From the NCBI GenBank assembly GCA_016125425.1, contig WGLT01000009.1:186001-250000 (forward strand): a stretch of DNA of 64,000 nucleotides, in the 5' to 3' direction. The DNA comes from Alphaproteobacteria bacterium (lineage in GTDB: Bacteria > Pseudomonadota > Alphaproteobacteria > Caulobacterales > Parvularculaceae). A program made the position numbers and the translations under genes. Position 1 is the stretch's first letter. The number at the start of each line of letters is the position of its first letter. Shown here piece after piece: positions 16,634 to 28,265 of the stretch. A model generated the notes under the pieces. That model saw nothing but the letters and a program-made list of their open reading frames with translations, searched no databases and was not told the origin of the DNA.

Positions 16634-17845
16634 ATGACGCAGGCGCCGCGCGGCCCCCTAGCGGGCGTGCGCATTCTCGATCTTTCTCGCGTGCTCGCAG
16701 GGCCCTATTGCACGACCCTGCTGTGGGAGCTCGGGGCCGAAGTCCTCAAAATCGAGCAGCCGCCTCACGGCGACGACATGCGCGCCTTTCCGCCTTTCCA
16801 GAACGGCGAAAGCGTCTTCTTTGCGAGCGTCAATCGCGGCAAGCGCTCGCTCGCGCTCAATTTGAAGGAGGAAGGCGACCGGCGAGTGTTCGAGGCGCTG
16901 TTGGATCACGCCGACGTGCTCTTGGAGAATTTCCGGCCCGGCGCGATGCAAAAGCTCGGCTATGATTATGACGCGATAAAGGACCGCTATCCCGCGCTGA
17001 TCTATGCGTCGATTTCCGGCTTCGGCCAGACCGGCCCCTATCGGGACCTGCCGGCTTACGACCTTATTGTCCAGGCGTTGGGCGGCATGATCTCGATAAA
17101 CGGCGAAGAGGGCGGCAAGGGCGTTCGCCTCGGCGTGTCGCTGGGCGATCTCGCCGCCGGCGTTTTCGCGGCGCTCGCGATCGCCGCCGCGCTCTATGAA
17201 CGCCGCGGAAGCGGCAAGGGCCGCTCTATCGATATTGCGATGCTCGACGTGCAGACGATGCTGCTCGAAAGCGCGCTCGTGCGTCAGCTCGCCAGCGGCG
17301 AAACGCAAAGACCGACCGGTTCGCGCCACCCGGTGATCACGCCATTCGACGTTTTCGAAGCCAAGGACGGCCGGATTGCGATCGCGGCCGCCAATGATCA
17401 TTTGTTCGACGCGCTGTGCGATTGCATAGGCCGGCCGGCGTGGAAATCGGACGCGCGATATGAAAATATTTTCGCGCGTTACGCCAATCATGCGGCGCTC
17501 AAAAGCGATCTCGAGGCGGCGCTCGCCGCGCGCAGCGTCGCCGAATGGGTCGAGACGCTGCGCGCCGCCGGCGTTCCTGTCGCTCCGATCCACGACATGG
17601 CTGAGGTCGTGAAAGATCCGCAGCTCATCGCGCGCAATATGTTCGTCGAGGTCGATGACGCCGAGATGGGCAAGCTCAAAATGGCGGGCAGCGCATTCAA
17701 GATCTCCGGCTATGAGGATTCGGCCACGCGCCCGCCCGCGCCAAATCTCGATGAAGCGCGGCGCGACGTGCTCGCAGAACTCGGACTGCCGGAAGAAGAA
17801 AAGCGCGCGCGCGTGAAGCAGGACGAAAAACCGCACCTATGGTGA
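16634..17845 (+). CDS. CaiB/BaiF (class III) CoA-transferase
   Basis: 403 residues. Class III transferases move CoA between organic acids through an aspartyl-CoA thioester. The N-terminus GPLAGVRILDLSRVLAGPYCTTLL, ENFRPGAMQKLGYDY, and SISGFGQTGPY are standard family blocks, and the catalytic aspartate is Asp172 in GVSLGDLAAG. The C-terminal part has APIHDMAEVVKDPQLIAR. The substrate cannot be read from sequence; neighbours (metB 90 bp upstream, glnA convergent) give no clue. The ATG at 16634 follows a GGCGAAGGAGCACGAGGC ribosome binding region. Confidence 0.92.
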   Translation: MTQAPRGPLAGVRILDLSRVLAGPYCTTLLWELGAEVLKIEQPPHGDDMRAFPPFQNGESVFFASVNRGKRSLALNLKEEGDRRVFEALLDHADVLLENFRPGAMQKLGYDYDAIKDRYPALIYASISGFGQTGPYRDLPAYDLIVQALGGMISINGEEGGKGVRLGVSLGDLAAGVFAALAIAAALYERRGSGKGRSIDIAMLDVQTMLLESALVRQLASGETQRPTGSRHPVITPFDVFEAKDGRIAIAAANDHLFDALCDCIGRPAWKSDARYENIFARYANHAALKSDLEAALAARSVAEWVETLRAAGVPVAPIHDMAEVVKDPQLIARNMFVEVDDAEMGKLKMAGSAFKISGYEDSATRPPAPNLDEARRDVLAELGLPEEEKRARVKQDEKPHLW

Positions 17846-17939
17846 GGCGGAGAAAGAGTCCTGCGGGCGCGAGCCGGCCTGCAGCGGCTCTCGCGGCGTG
17901 ACGCAGCCGGACGGCCGCGCGATCCGGATGACGAAAGAA

Positions 17940-17967
17940 AAAAGGCCGGACTTCCGCCCGGCCTTTT
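17940..17967 (-). terminator. Rho-independent terminator, glnA side (likely bidirectional)
   Basis: 10-bp stem AAAAGGCCGG / CCGGCCTTTT with an 8-base loop. Read on the minus strand it ends in a run of six or more U and lies 22 bp after the glnA stop. On the plus strand the shorter T-run could also end the CoA-transferase transcript. Confidence 0.85.
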
Positions 17968-17988
17968 CGTCGTTTCGGAGGGACGCGA

Positions 17989-19395
17989 CTAGCTCGAATA
18001 ATACATCGCGAATTCGACGGGATGGGGCGCGGTTTCGAAGCGCTTCACCTCGGCCATTTTGAGCTCGATATAGGAGTCGATCTGATCGTCGTTGAACACA
18101 TTGCCCTTCTTCAGGAAGGCGCGGTCGCGATCGAGCGCGTCGAGCGCATCGCGCAAGGACGAGCACACAGTCGGGATATCTTTCAGCTCCGCGGGCGGCA
18201 GATCGTAGAGATCCTTGTCCATCGGATCGCCGGGGTGGATTTTGTTCTCGATGCCGTCGAGGCCCGCCATCAACAGGGCCGTGTAGGTGAGATAGGGATT
18301 GCCGGCCGCGTCCGGGAAGCGCGCTTCAAGACGCTTGCCTTTCGGCGACGACACCCACGGAATCCGGATCGACGCCGACCGGTTGCGCGCCGAGTAAGCG
18401 AGCAGCACCGGCGCTTCGAAACCGGGCACGAGGCGCTTGTAGCTGTTGGTCGTGGAGTTGGCGAAGGCGTTGATCGCGCGCGCATGCTTGATGATGCCGC
18501 CGATATAATAGAGGCAGGTGTCCGACAGGTCGGCGTAGCGGTCGCCGGCGAAGGTCGGCTTGCCGTCTTTCCAGATCGATTGATGCACATGCATGCCGGA
18601 GCCATTGTCGCCGTAAACCGGCTTGGCCATGAAGGTCGCCGTTTTTCCGTGCGCGGCCGCGACCTGCTGGATCACATATTTGTAGATCTGCATGCTGTCG
18701 GCCATTTTGGTGAGCGTGGCGAATTTCATGCCGAGCTCATGCTGCGACGGCGCGACTTCATGGTGATGCTTTTCGGGTGCCACGCCCATCTCGGCGAGCA
18801 TGGTCAGCATTTCCGAGCGCATATCCTGCGCGGAGTCGACAGGGGGCACGGGGAAATAGCCGCCCTTCGGTCCGGGCCTGTGGGCGAGGTTGCCGCCCTG
18901 ATAGCCCGTCGCCGAATTATACGGGCCCTCGATCGAGTCGATCATGTATCCGGTGTTGTTCTGTTCGACAGACCAACGCACGTCGTCGAACACGAAAAAC
19001 TCCGCCTCCGGACCGAAATACGCGGTGTCGCCGACGCCGCTCGAAATGAGATAGGCCTCCGCAGCCTTCGCTGTCGTCCGCGGGTCGCGGCCGTAAGGCT
19101 GGCCCGTCGACGGTTCGAGCACGTCGCAGATAATCGCCAGCGTCGGCTGGGCGAAAAACGGATCTTCGATCGCGGTCTCAGTGTCCGGCATCAAGATCAT
19201 GTCGGACTCGTTGATCGCCTTCCAGCCGGCGATCGAAGAGCCGTCGAACATCGTGCCGTCTACGAAGAAATCCTCGTCGACGAGGCTGCGATCGAAGGTG
19301 ACGTGCTGCCACTTGCCGCGCGGATCCGTGAACCGGAGGTCCACATAGCGAATGTCTTTGTCTTTGATGCGTTTGAGAATTTGATCAGCGGGCAT
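17989..19395 (-). CDS. glnA: Glutamine synthetase type I
   Basis: 468 residues, the exact GSI length. ATP-dependent synthesis of glutamine from glutamate and ammonium; cytoplasmic dodecamer. Signatures seen are [16 protein letters not shown], the metal-binding [33 protein letters not shown], and [25 protein letters not shown]. The adenylylation site is Tyr397 in [14 protein letters not shown], so the enzyme should be controlled by GlnE covalent modification (GSI-beta type). The upstream glnB is 187 bp away on the same strand, the usual glnBA arrangement. A clear terminator follows. Confidence 0.97.
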   Translation of the reverse strand: MPADQILKRIKDKDIRYVDLRFTDPRGKWQHVTFDRSLVDEDFFVDGTMFDGSSIAGWKAINESDMILMPDTETAIEDPFFAQPTLAIICDVLEPSTGQPYGRDPRTTAKAAEAYLISSGVGDTAYFGPEAEFFVFDDVRWSVEQNNTGYMIDSIEGPYNSATGYQGGNLAHRPGPKGGYFPVPPVDSAQDMRSEMLTMLAEMGVAPEKHHHEVAPSQHELGMKFATLTKMADSMQIYKYVIQQVAAAHGKTATFMAKPVYGDNGSGMHVHQSIWKDGKPTFAGDRYADLSDTCLYYIGGIIKHARAINAFANSTTNSYKRLVPGFEAPVLLAYSARNRSASIRIPWVSSPKGKRLEARFPDAAGNPYLTYTALLMAGLDGIENKIHPGDPMDKDLYDLPPAELKDIPTVCSSLRDALDALDRDRAFLKKGNVFNDDQIDSYIELKMAEVKRFETAPHPVEFAMYYSS

Positions 19396-19582
19396 GGCCC
19401 TGGGCTCCTTGGATCTGGATCTCGTGGGCGCGCGCCGAGTGCGCCCGGAACAGCGCTCGCTTCGATGAGCGGGCGATTCCGTACAAAAGCAAAAACAATT
19501 TTGCGATGCAACATGATTGTGGATAAAACGCCCTAAGCCCGGGACGAATTAGCAGAATATCGCGCGATAAGGACGAAATCGT

Positions 19583-19924
<342 letters not shown>

Positions 19925-19995
19925 TCACTCACAATAGGGGCATGGGGCCGGGCGGCCCGGGCGAGCTTAATCCCCGTCTTTGAAAGGCGGCAAGC

Positions 19996-21489
19996 GTGAC
20001 GGACCTGACGATATTGAGCGCGAGCGAAATGGCGCGCGCCGACGCGCTCGCCGTAAAGTCCGGGGTGGCGAGCGCATCCTTGATGGAGAAGGCCGGCGAG
20101 GGCGTCGCGCGCGTGATTTTCGAAACGTTTGAGCCGCGTCCGGCCGCGGTTCTGTGCGGGCCCGGCAATAATGGCGGCGACGGCTTCGTCGCCGCGCGTC
20201 TTCTCCGCCAGGCCGGCTGGCCGGTGCGCCTCGGCTGTCTGGCCGACAAGAGCGCGCTGAAGGGCGATGCGGCGCTGATGGCGGGACTTTATGACGGCCC
20301 CGTCGAACCGCTGTCGCCGGCGCTTCTCGACGGCGCGGGCCTCATCGTCGACGCGCTGTTCGGCTCGGGCCTGGCGCGCCCGGTCGAAGGGGCCGCCCGC
20401 GCGATGATCGAGGCCGCGAACGCGCATGACGCGCCGGCGGTCGCGGTCGATGTGCCTTCGGGCGTCAACGCCGACACCGGCGCGATTATGGGCGTTGCGG
20501 TCAAGGCCGCGCGTACGGTGACGTTCTTTTTGAAAAAGCCGGCGCATGTGCTTTTTCCCGGACGCGCTCTATGCGGCGCTGTCGATGTCGTCGATATCGG
20601 AATCCCCCGCGCAACGCTCGCCGATATCAATCCGCATACATATGAAAATCAGTCCGCTCTGTGGGCGGGCGCGATTCCGCGTCCGACCTTCGCCAGCCAC
20701 AAATATGATCGCGGGCACGCCATCGCCGTTTCCGGCGGCCGCCTGAAGACCGGCGCGATCCGGCTCGCTGCGCGCGGCGCGCTGCGCGCGGGCGCAGGGC
20801 TCGTCACGATCTTGACGCCGTCCGATGCGGCCGACGAAAACGCCTCTCAACTCGCCGCGGTGATGGTGCGCGAAGCCGACGACGCGGCGTCGATCGCCAA
20901 AATCCTCGAGGACCGGCGCTTCACGGCCGCGCTCATCGGGCCCGGCGCGGGCGTCGGCGCGCAAACGCGCGGGAAAGTTTTCGCCATTTTGAAGTCCGCC
21001 GCCGCCGCTGTTCTCGACGCCGACGCGCTGACGAGTTTTGAGGACGAGCCTGAAGCGCTGTTCGGCGCGCTGCGGCCGGGCGACGTCCTCACGCCGCATG
21101 CGGGCGAATTCGCGCGGCTCTTTCCCGATATCGGGATGTTGGAATGCGGCAAGCTCGAAGCCGCGCGGCGGGCGAGCGCGCGGGCGAACGCCGTCGTCGT
21201 TCTCAAGGGCGCCGACACGATCATCGCCGCGCCGGACGGGCGCGCGGCGGTCAATGTCAATGCGCCGGCCGATCTGGCGACCGCCGGCGCCGGGGACGTT
21301 CTCGCCGGTTTCGCGCTCGGCCTTCGCGCGCAGCGCGCTCCGGCCTTCGAGGCCGCCGCCGCCGCCGTCTGGATCCACGGCGCCTGCGGGCGGATCGCCG
21401 GGCCCGGCCTGATCTCGGAAGACCTTCCCGAGGCCCTGCCGCAAGTCATGCGCGCCCTTCTGGCCCCGCCCGACGCGCCTTCGGCCTGA
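19996..21489 (+). CDS. nnr: Bifunctional NAD(P)HX epimerase / ADP-dependent NAD(P)HX dehydratase
   Basis: 497 residues with two fused domains. The N-terminal YjeF_N epimerase (about 1-215) has the signature LCGPGNNGGDGFVAARLL and DALFGSGLARPV. The C-terminal carbohydrate-kinase-like dehydratase (about 225-490) has LTPHAGEFARLF and the nucleotide/catalytic block ATAGAGDVLAGFALGL. Together they repair hydrated NADH and NADPH. The start is GTG at 19996, which gives the full N-terminal helix; GGCGG lies just upstream. tRNA-Leu follows 128 bp downstream. Confidence 0.95.
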   Translation: MTDLTILSASEMARADALAVKSGVASASLMEKAGEGVARVIFETFEPRPAAVLCGPGNNGGDGFVAARLLRQAGWPVRLGCLADKSALKGDAALMAGLYDGPVEPLSPALLDGAGLIVDALFGSGLARPVEGAARAMIEAANAHDAPAVAVDVPSGVNADTGAIMGVAVKAARTVTFFLKKPAHVLFPGRALCGAVDVVDIGIPRATLADINPHTYENQSALWAGAIPRPTFASHKYDRGHAIAVSGGRLKTGAIRLAARGALRAGAGLVTILTPSDAADENASQLAAVMVREADDAASIAKILEDRRFTAALIGPGAGVGAQTRGKVFAILKSAAAAVLDADALTSFEDEPEALFGALRPGDVLTPHAGEFARLFPDIGMLECGKLEAARRASARANAVVVLKGADTIIAAPDGRAAVNVNAPADLATAGAGDVLAGFALGLRAQRAPAFEAAAAAVWIHGACGRIAGPGLISEDLPEALPQVMRALLAPPDAPSA

Positions 21490-21617
21490 CAGCCGCCAGG
21501 CTCAATTCGACGCCGCTCAAACGCGCCTCGACACCGCGCCTTCCTCTGTTATAGAAGCGCGCTTCGAAGGGCTGCGGACTCGTCTCGCCGGCGAGGGCGC
21601 GGCCCCGTTTTGCCCAT

Positions 21618-21702
21618 GCGGATGTGGCGGAACTGGTAGACGCGCTGGATTTAGGTTCCAGTGGGGCGACCCGTGGGGGTTCGAGTCCCTCCATCCGCAC
21701 CA
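21618..21702 (+). tRNA. tRNA-Leu (anticodon UAG)
   Basis: 85 bases including an encoded CCA (21700-21702). The acceptor arms GCGGATG / CATCCGC pair fully. The anticodon loop TTTAGGT puts TAG at 21652-21654. The long variable arm (GGGGCGACCCGT region) is that of a class II tRNA, and GGTTCGAGTCC is the T-arm. Confidence 0.96.
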
Positions 21703-21736
21703 CTGGATGAGCCCGGAATGAGAAGGCCTGACGACG

Positions 21737-23101
21737 ATGGAAGTTATTGAGAAGAGCGCCGAGGGACTGGACCGGCGGTTCACGGTGAAAGTCTCCGCGG
21801 CTGAGCTCGACGAGCGGCTCGTCGAACGGCTCAACAAAATTAAAGACCAGGTCCACCTGAAGGGCTTCCGGAAGGGCAAGGCGCCCGTCGCGCATTTGAA
21901 GAAGCTCTACGGCAAGGGCGTGATGGGCGAGATCGTCGAGGAGCTCGTCAACGAGACGGCGCGCAAGGCCTTCGCCGATCGCGATCTCCAACCGGCGACC
22001 CAGCCGCACCCGCATTTCCACGGCGACATGGAAGCGGTGATCGCCGGCAAGGCCGACCTCGAATATGACGTGCATGCGGAAATATTGCCGTCATTCGAGC
22101 CGGTCGACGTGTCGACCCTGAAACTCAAGCGGCCCGTCGCCGAAGTGCCGGAAAGCGACATCGAGGAAGCGCTGAAGAATCTCGCAGACCAGCAACGCTC
22201 CTATGCGCCGCGCAAGAAAGGCGCGAAAGCCAAGAAGGGCGACATGCTCGTGATCGACTATGTCGGCCGGATCGACGGCGAGGAGTTTGACGGCGGCAAG
22301 GGCGAGGGTCAGGAAATCGTGCTCGGCTCCGGCCGGTTCATTCCCGGATTTGAGGATCAGCTCGAGGGCGCGAAGGCCGGCGAGGAGGTCGTCGTCAAAG
22401 TCACTTTCCCTGAAGATTACATGTCGCGCGCGCTCGCCGGAAAAGAGGCGGAGTTCTCCGTCACCGTCCAGGAAGTGAAAGAGCCGGAGGATGTCGCGAT
22501 CGACGACGAACTCGCGAAGAAGATCGGACTCGACAGTCTCGACGATTTGAAGGCGCGTCTGAAGGAGCGCTTCGAAAACGAGTTCAAACAGATGTCGCGC
22601 GCCCACGCCAAGCGCGCGCTGCTCGACAAGCTCGACGCCGCGCATGACTTCGAATTGCCGAAGGGCATGGTCGATCAGGAGTTCAATCAGATCTGGGCGC
22701 AGGTCGAAGGCGCCGAGCGCGACGAGGAAGACAAGGACAAAACCGAAGAAGAGCTCAAGGCGGAATACCGCAAGATCGCCGAAAGACGGGTGCGTCTCGG
22801 TCTCGTCCTCGCCGAAATCGGCAAGCGCGCCGATGTGAAAGTGCCTTCCGACCAGCTGCAGCGCGCGATCCAGGAACAGGCCCTGCGCGAGGCGCAGTTC
22901 TATCGCGCGCAAGGGCAAGATGTGACGCCCCAGCAGGTGCTTCAGTTCTATCAGCAAAATCCCGCGGCGCTGGAGCAGATTCGCGCGCCGCTCTTTGAAG
23001 AGCAGGTGGTCGATTATATTTTCGAGCGCGCCGAAGTGACGGACGTGCCGACCACCAAGGAAGAGCTGATGAAGGAGCCTGAGGGCGAGGCTGGCGAATA
23101 A
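21737..23101 (+). CDS. tig: Trigger factor
   Basis: 454 residues. Ribosome-bound chaperone and peptidyl-prolyl isomerase that meets nascent chains at the exit tunnel. The ribosome-binding signature is in GFRKGKAPVAHLKKLYGKGV (about 40-59). The FKBP-type domain (about 165-245) has GDMLVIDYVGRIDGEEFDGG and GFEDQLEGAKAGEE. The C-terminal helical arms close with a Gln-rich and acidic end. It opens the tig-clpP-clpX-lon quality-control block, all on the plus strand. ATG at 21737 (MEVIEKSAEGLDRRF). Confidence 0.96.
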   Translation: MEVIEKSAEGLDRRFTVKVSAAELDERLVERLNKIKDQVHLKGFRKGKAPVAHLKKLYGKGVMGEIVEELVNETARKAFADRDLQPATQPHPHFHGDMEAVIAGKADLEYDVHAEILPSFEPVDVSTLKLKRPVAEVPESDIEEALKNLADQQRSYAPRKKGAKAKKGDMLVIDYVGRIDGEEFDGGKGEGQEIVLGSGRFIPGFEDQLEGAKAGEEVVVKVTFPEDYMSRALAGKEAEFSVTVQEVKEPEDVAIDDELAKKIGLDSLDDLKARLKERFENEFKQMSRAHAKRALLDKLDAAHDFELPKGMVDQEFNQIWAQVEGAERDEEDKDKTEEELKAEYRKIAERRVRLGLVLAEIGKRADVKVPSDQLQRAIQEQALREAQFYRAQGQDVTPQQVLQFYQQNPAALEQIRAPLFEEQVVDYIFERAEVTDVPTTKEELMKEPEGEAGE

Positions 23102-23459
23102 GCCCGGCTTTTTCTCGGGGGCCGGGCCGGCGGCGCCGGGCTGACAGGCGGGACGCTTTTATTATGCGCGGATGAAATCCCGCGCTCCGGAAGGCGGGCG
23201 GCGGCCGCGCGCAGTCCGGGCGGCGCCGATCCGCGGGCGAATGCGGCCGCCCGGCGCGCCTGAACGGCGCGCGCAGTTCGGCCGATCTCGGCGCGCCGTC
23301 TTGCTCTTTCCGGCGAATAACCGTCGCTTAAGCCGGATTGGGCTAGCCTTCTTCTCAAGGGGATGGTGAAACGCGCGCGCGATCCCATATTAACCTTCTC
23401 GGGCGGCGGCGCGGCCCGGGCGTTCGATTGACCAAAACAGGACTTGACCGGGACCACCA
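23102..23459. other. Spacer between tig and clpP with no supported gene
   Basis: 358 bp, very GC-rich. It must hold the clpP promoter. A GTGAAA...CCCATAT pair around 23366-23390 loosely recalls a heat-shock promoter, but the spacing and -35 are poor. No convincing terminator after tig and no small gene were found. Confidence 0.4.
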
Positions 23460-24086
23460 ATGAAAGACCCCAAAGACATCTATATGAACACCCTCGTGCC
23501 GATGGTCGTCGAACAGACGAGCAGGGGCGAGCGGGCTTTCGATATCTATTCGAGGCTCCTGAAGGAGCGGATCATTTTCCTGGCCGGCCCGGTCGAGGAC
23601 CATATCGCGACCCTGGTCGTGGCCCAGCTCCTCTTCCTCGAGGCCGAGAACCCCAAGAAAGAAATCGCCTTCTATATCAATTCGCCGGGCGGCGTCGTGA
23701 CCTCCGGCCTCGCGATCTACGACACCATGCGCTACATCCGCTCGCCCGTTTCGACGATGTGCGTCGGCATGGCGGCGTCCATGGGCTCGCTGCTGTTGAC
23801 CGCAGGCCAGAAGGACATGCGGTTCTCCCTGCCGAACGCCCGGATCATGGTCCACCAGCCTTCAGGCGGCTTCCAGGGCCAGGCCTCGGATATCGAGCGG
23901 CATGCGCAGGACATCATCAAGCTGAAGCGCCGCCTCAACGAAATTTACGTGGAACACACCGGCCAACCCTATGAGGTCATTGAGAGAACCCTCGATCGGG
24001 ACCATTTCATGACCGCTGACGAAGCGGTGGATTTCGGGCTGATCGACCAGGTTCTGACGGAGCGGGAGAAAGACTCAGAGACCTAG
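23460..24086 (+). CDS. clpP: ATP-dependent Clp protease proteolytic subunit
   Basis: 208 residues. Serine protease chamber that works with ClpX and ClpA. The catalytic triad is Ser107 (GMAASMGS), His132 (MVHQPSGG) and Asp181 (LDRDHF), with the same spacings (25 and 49) as in E. coli ClpP. The ATG at 23460 starts [10 protein letters not shown]; a second ATG follows eight codons in, and the N-terminal propeptide is probably removed. It is followed by clpX after 224 bp. Confidence 0.97.
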   Translation: MKDPKDIYMNTLVPMVVEQTSRGERAFDIYSRLLKERIIFLAGPVEDHIATLVVAQLLFLEAENPKKEIAFYINSPGGVVTSGLAIYDTMRYIRSPVSTMCVGMAASMGSLLLTAGQKDMRFSLPNARIMVHQPSGGFQGQASDIERHAQDIIKLKRRLNEIYVEHTGQPYEVIERTLDRDHFMTADEAVDFGLIDQVLTEREKDSET

Positions 24087-24310
24087 CGTCGCAGAGGCCA
24101 TGGTCGTTAAGGAAGTTAAGGAAAAGGCGGCTTGATCGCTCGGATACGAATATGGTCGAATGGCCCGATCGGGATCTGGCGCGGCCGCCATGGCGCGGAT
24201 CGTGCAGAATGCGCCCCAGCGGCCGGAGACCCCGTCGAGGGCAAGGGTCGCGCCATTTCCGGCGGTAGCACGCGAGCCGCCGCTTCGCGCGAAGAAGGAG
24301 TCTGGACAGA

Positions 24311-25594
24311 GTGAGCAAAGTCGGCGGCAAAAGCGGCGGAGACGGCAAGAACACGCTCTATTGCTCGTTCTGCGGGAAGAGCCAGCACGAGGTGCGCAAG
24401 CTGATTGCGGGCCCGACGGTCTTCATCTGCGACGAGTGCGTTGAGCTCTGCATGGATATCATCCGGGAGGAATCGAAGTCCTCGCTCGTCAAGGCGGGAG
24501 ACGGCGTTCCGAGCCCGCAACAGATACACAAGGTTCTTGACGACTATGTGATCGGCCAGAGCTACGCCAAGCGCGTCCTGTCCGTCGCGGTGCACAACCA
24601 CTACAAGCGGCTCAATCACGCCTCCAAAAACAACGACGTCGAGCTCGCCAAGTCGAACATCCTGCTGATCGGTCCGACGGGCTCCGGCAAGACTCTGCTT
24701 GCGCAGACGCTCGCGCGCATTCTTGACGTTCCGTTCACCATGGCCGACGCGACGACGCTCACCGAGGCCGGTTATGTCGGCGAGGATGTCGAGAACATCA
24801 TCCTGAAGCTCTTGCAGGCCGCTGACTATAATGTCGAGCGCGCGCAACGCGGCATCGTCTATATCGACGAGGTCGACAAGATATCCCGCAAATCCGACAA
24901 TCCCTCGATTACGCGGGACGTGTCGGGCGAGGGCGTGCAGCAGGCCCTGCTCAAAATCATGGAAGGCACGGTCGCCAGCGTTCCTCCGCAAGGCGGGCGC
25001 AAGCATCCGCAGCAGGAATTCCTGCAAGTCGATACGACCAACATTCTGTTCATCGTCGGCGGGGCTTTCGCCGGCCTTGAGAAAATGATCATGAGCCGCG
25101 GCGTCGGCACCTCCATCGGCTTCGGGGCCACGGTCAAGGCGCCCGACGATCGCCGGGTCGGCGAGATCCTGAGAAATTGCGAGCCGGAGGATTTGCTGAA
25201 GTTCGGCCTCATTCCTGAATTCGTCGGCCGACTGCCGGTCATCGCGACGCTCGAAGATCTCGATGAGGAGGCGTTGATCCAGATTCTGACGACGCCCAAA
25301 AACGCGCTCATCAAGCAGTATCAGCGCCTCTTCGAGATGGAGGACGTCAAGCTCACCTTCACCGAGGACGCGCGCGTCGCGGTGGCCCGCAAGGCGATCG
25401 CGCGCAAAACAGGCGCGCGCGGCCTGCGCTCCATCATGGAAGGCATTTTGCTCGATTCGATGTTCGACCTGCCGACGCTCGACGGCGTCGCCGAGGTCGT
25501 AGTCAATGGCGAGGTGGTCGAAGGGCGCGCAAAGCCGCTCTACATCTATGAGGACCGCCGCAAGGAAGCCGTAGAGGCGGACGCCAGCGCCTGA
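24311..25594 (+). CDS. clpX: ATP-dependent Clp protease ATP-binding subunit ClpX
   Basis: 427 residues. AAA+ unfoldase that selects substrates and feeds them to ClpP. The N-terminal zinc-binding domain has its four cysteines in CSFCGK and CDECVELC. The AAA+ core has Walker A GPTGSGKT, Walker [11 protein letters not shown], and the pore loop [11 protein letters not shown] for ClpP docking is seen in [10 protein letters not shown]. The start is GTG at 24311, preceded by GAAGGAG. No stem-terminator separates it from clpP, so shared transcription is likely. Confidence 0.97.
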   Translation: MSKVGGKSGGDGKNTLYCSFCGKSQHEVRKLIAGPTVFICDECVELCMDIIREESKSSLVKAGDGVPSPQQIHKVLDDYVIGQSYAKRVLSVAVHNHYKRLNHASKNNDVELAKSNILLIGPTGSGKTLLAQTLARILDVPFTMADATTLTEAGYVGEDVENIILKLLQAADYNVERAQRGIVYIDEVDKISRKSDNPSITRDVSGEGVQQALLKIMEGTVASVPPQGGRKHPQQEFLQVDTTNILFIVGGAFAGLEKMIMSRGVGTSIGFGATVKAPDDRRVGEILRNCEPEDLLKFGLIPEFVGRLPVIATLEDLDEEALIQILTTPKNALIKQYQRLFEMEDVKLTFTEDARVAVARKAIARKTGARGLRSIMEGILLDSMFDLPTLDGVAEVVVNGEVVEGRAKPLYIYEDRRKEAVEADASA

Positions 25595-25657
25595 CAGCCC
25601 CCGATTCGCCGGGTTTGAAAGGCGGCCCGATTCGTTTCGCCCAGTCCGCGAATTTGG

Positions 25658-25687
25658 GTTGAAAGGCTTCTGCGGAACGCCACATTA
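25658..25687 (+). promoter_or_regulatory. Possible heat-shock (sigma-32-type) promoter of lon
   Basis: GTTGAAA, 15 bases, then CCACATTA resembles the CTTGAAA / CCCCATNT pattern of heat-shock promoters, about 165 bp upstream of the lon ATG. Each element has mismatches. Placed on pattern only; lon is a heat-shock gene in many proteobacteria. Confidence 0.3.
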
Positions 25688-25852
25688 TCGCCAGCGTCCG
25701 CCGCCAAAATGGCGGCGGTCTCCGTCTTAAAAGGCGGGATGCGCCACGGGGCGGACGAGGCGACGGCCGTGCGGCCGAAGAGGAGCTTTCGGGCTCGCTC
25801 AAGCGCCGCAGGCCGGGGCGCCGCAAGGGCCCGTTATGTGTAGGAGATTTTG

Positions 25853-28243
25853 ATGACCGAGCCCGCTACCTATCCAGTGTTGCCGCTGCGCGACATTGTC
25901 GTTTTCCCGAGCATGGTCGTGCCGCTTTTCGTCGGGCGCGAAAAGTCGGTGAAGGCGCTCGAGAACGTGATGGAGAACGACCGCAAGATCCTTCTCGTCG
26001 CGCAGAAGGACGCAGGGGACAATGATCCGGCGCCGGATGGAATTTATGAGATCGGCGTCGTCGCGTCGGTCTTGCAGCTTCTGAAACTGCCTGACGGAAC
26101 AGTGAAGGTGCTTGTCGAAGGCGAGCACCGCGCGCGCGTCCTGCGCTATACGAAAACAGAGGAGTTCTTCGAGGCGGAAGCGGTCGAGCCGGAGGAGACC
26201 AGCGCCGAGCCGCAAGAAGTCGAAGCTCTGACGCGCTCCGTCATTTCGCAATTCGAATCCTATGTGAAGCTCAACAAGCGCGTGCCGCCGGAAGTCATCG
26301 TTTCCGTCAACCAGATCGAGGATCCGTCGCAGCTCGCCGACACCGTCGCCTCGCACCTCAATATAAAGATCGCCGAAAAGCAGGATTTGCTTGAGACAAA
26401 CTCCGTCGCCGAGCGGCTGGAGAAAGTCTATGGCCTGATGGAGGGCGAAATGAGCGTCCTTCAGGTCGAAAAGAAGATCCGGAACCGCGTCAAGCGGCAG
26501 ATGGAGAAAACGCAGCGCGAATATTATCTCAACGAGCAGATGAAGGCGATTCAAAAGGAGCTCGGAGAGACGGACGACGGCCGCGACGAACTCGCCGAGC
26601 TCGAGGACAAGATCGCCAAGACGAAACTTTCGAAAGAGGCGCGCGCGAAGGCGGAAGCCGAACTGAAGAAGCTTCGCCAGATGTCGCCCATGTCCGCCGA
26701 ATCGACGGTCGTGCGCAATTATCTCGACTGGCTGCTGTCCATTCCGTGGAATAACCGGTCAAAGGTCAAATCCGACCTCAAAAAGGCGGAAGAAATTCTC
26801 GATGCGGATCATTACGGGCTGGAAAAGGTCAAGGAGCGCATTATCGAATACCTCGCCGTGCAAAAGCGGATGAACAAGCTGAAGGGGCCGATCCTCTGCC
26901 TCGTCGGTCCTCCCGGCGTTGGCAAGACGTCGCTCGGCAAGTCGATCGCCAACGCCACGGGACGCGAATTCGTGCGCGTTTCTCTTGGCGGCGTGCGCGA
27001 CGAAGCGGAAATCCGCGGACACCGGCGGACCTATATCGGCTCAATGCCGGGCAAGATCATCCAGTCGATGAAAAAGGCGAAGAAGTCGAACCCGCTTTTC
27101 CTGCTCGACGAAGTCGACAAGATGGGCCAGGACTTCCGCGGCGACCCGTCGTCCGCCTTGCTCGAGGTTCTCGACCCGGAGCAAAACTCGACTTTCAACG
27201 ACCATTATCTTGAGGTCGACTACGATCTGTCGGACGTCATGTTCATCACGACGGCGAACAGCCTGAACATGCCGCAGCCTTTGCTCGATCGCATGGAGAT
27301 CATCCGTATCCCCGGCTACACGGAGGATGAGAAGCGTGAGATCGCCAAGCGCCATCTGATCCCGAAGCAGCGCGCCGATCACGGATTGAGCGAAGCCGAG
27401 TGGTCGATCTCCGACGACGGGCTTTATGAGCTCATCCGCCGCTATACGCGTGAGGCGGGCGTGCGCAATCTCGAACGGGAGATCGCGCGCCTGGCAAGAA
27501 AGGCCGTCCGCATGATCGAAGGCGGCGAGGCCAAATCCGTGGAAGTCACTGCCGACAATCTCAAGGACTTCGCCGGCGTGCCGAAATACCGTTACGGCGA
27601 AATCGAGGGAGAGGATCGCGTGGGCGTCGTCACGGGGCTCGCCTGGACCGCGGTCGGCGGCGACATTCTGACGATCGAAGCCGTGAAGATGCCCGGCAAG
27701 GGGCGCATGACCCCGACAGGCAATCTCAAAGAGGTCATGAAAGAGTCCGTCTCCGCGGCGTCGTCCTATGTCAGGAGCCGCGCGACGCAGTTCGGCATCG
27801 AGCCGCCCGTGTTCGAAAAGACCGACATCCACATCCACGTTCCGGAAGGAGCGACGCCCAAAGACGGGCCGTCGGCCGGCGTCGCCATGGCGACGGCGAT
27901 CGTTTCGGTGCTGACGGGCGTCGAAGTCCACAAGGACATTGCGATGACGGGCGAGATTTCCTTGCGCGGCCGCGTTCTCGCAATTGGCGGCCTCAAGGAG
28001 AAACTTCTCGCCGCGCTCCGCGCCGGCATCAAGACGGTGCTGATCCCGGAAGAAAACGAGAAAGATCTCGCTGAAATTCCGGACAACGTGAAAGCCGGGA
28101 TGAAGATCATCCCGGTCAAAACCGTCGATGAGGTGCTTGCGCACGCGCTGGTGCGCCCGCTGACGCCGATCGAATGGTCCGAGCCTGCGCCGGTTGTCTC
28201 CGGCGGCGGATCGGAGACGCCGGAGGCGGTCGTGACGCATTGA
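25853..28243 (+). CDS. lon: ATP-dependent protease Lon
   Basis: 796 residues. Cytoplasmic AAA+ serine protease that degrades damaged and short-lived regulatory proteins. Order: N-terminal substrate-binding LAN domain ([21 protein letters not shown]), coiled-coil, AAA+ with Walker [14 protein letters not shown] and FLLDEVDKM, and the C-terminal protease domain. The catalytic dyad is Ser674 (KDGPSAGVA) and Lys717 ([10 protein letters not shown]), 43 residues apart as in E. coli Lon. The ATG at 25853 with TAGGAG upstream is chosen over the in-frame TTG just before it. A good hairpin lies downstream. Confidence 0.97.
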   Translation: MTEPATYPVLPLRDIVVFPSMVVPLFVGREKSVKALENVMENDRKILLVAQKDAGDNDPAPDGIYEIGVVASVLQLLKLPDGTVKVLVEGEHRARVLRYTKTEEFFEAEAVEPEETSAEPQEVEALTRSVISQFESYVKLNKRVPPEVIVSVNQIEDPSQLADTVASHLNIKIAEKQDLLETNSVAERLEKVYGLMEGEMSVLQVEKKIRNRVKRQMEKTQREYYLNEQMKAIQKELGETDDGRDELAELEDKIAKTKLSKEARAKAEAELKKLRQMSPMSAESTVVRNYLDWLLSIPWNNRSKVKSDLKKAEEILDADHYGLEKVKERIIEYLAVQKRMNKLKGPILCLVGPPGVGKTSLGKSIANATGREFVRVSLGGVRDEAEIRGHRRTYIGSMPGKIIQSMKKAKKSNPLFLLDEVDKMGQDFRGDPSSALLEVLDPEQNSTFNDHYLEVDYDLSDVMFITTANSLNMPQPLLDRMEIIRIPGYTEDEKREIAKRHLIPKQRADHGLSEAEWSISDDGLYELIRRYTREAGVRNLEREIARLARKAVRMIEGGEAKSVEVTADNLKDFAGVPKYRYGEIEGEDRVGVVTGLAWTAVGGDILTIEAVKMPGKGRMTPTGNLKEVMKESVSAASSYVRSRATQFGIEPPVFEKTDIHIHVPEGATPKDGPSAGVAMATAIVSVLTGVEVHKDIAMTGEISLRGRVLAIGGLKEKLLAALRAGIKTVLIPEENEKDLAEIPDNVKAGMKIIPVKTVDEVLAHALVRPLTPIEWSEPAPVVSGGGSETPEAVVTH

Positions 28244-28265
28244 GGCGGGGCCTCATGGGGTTGAT

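Noticed and set aside
18022-19536. 504-codon open frame opposite glnA
   Set aside because: glnA is unmistakable on the minus strand; the opposite frame is a shadow.
23366-23390. Heat-shock promoter before clpP
   Set aside because: GTGAAA and CCCATAT are 12 bp apart with a poor -35; too weak to annotate.
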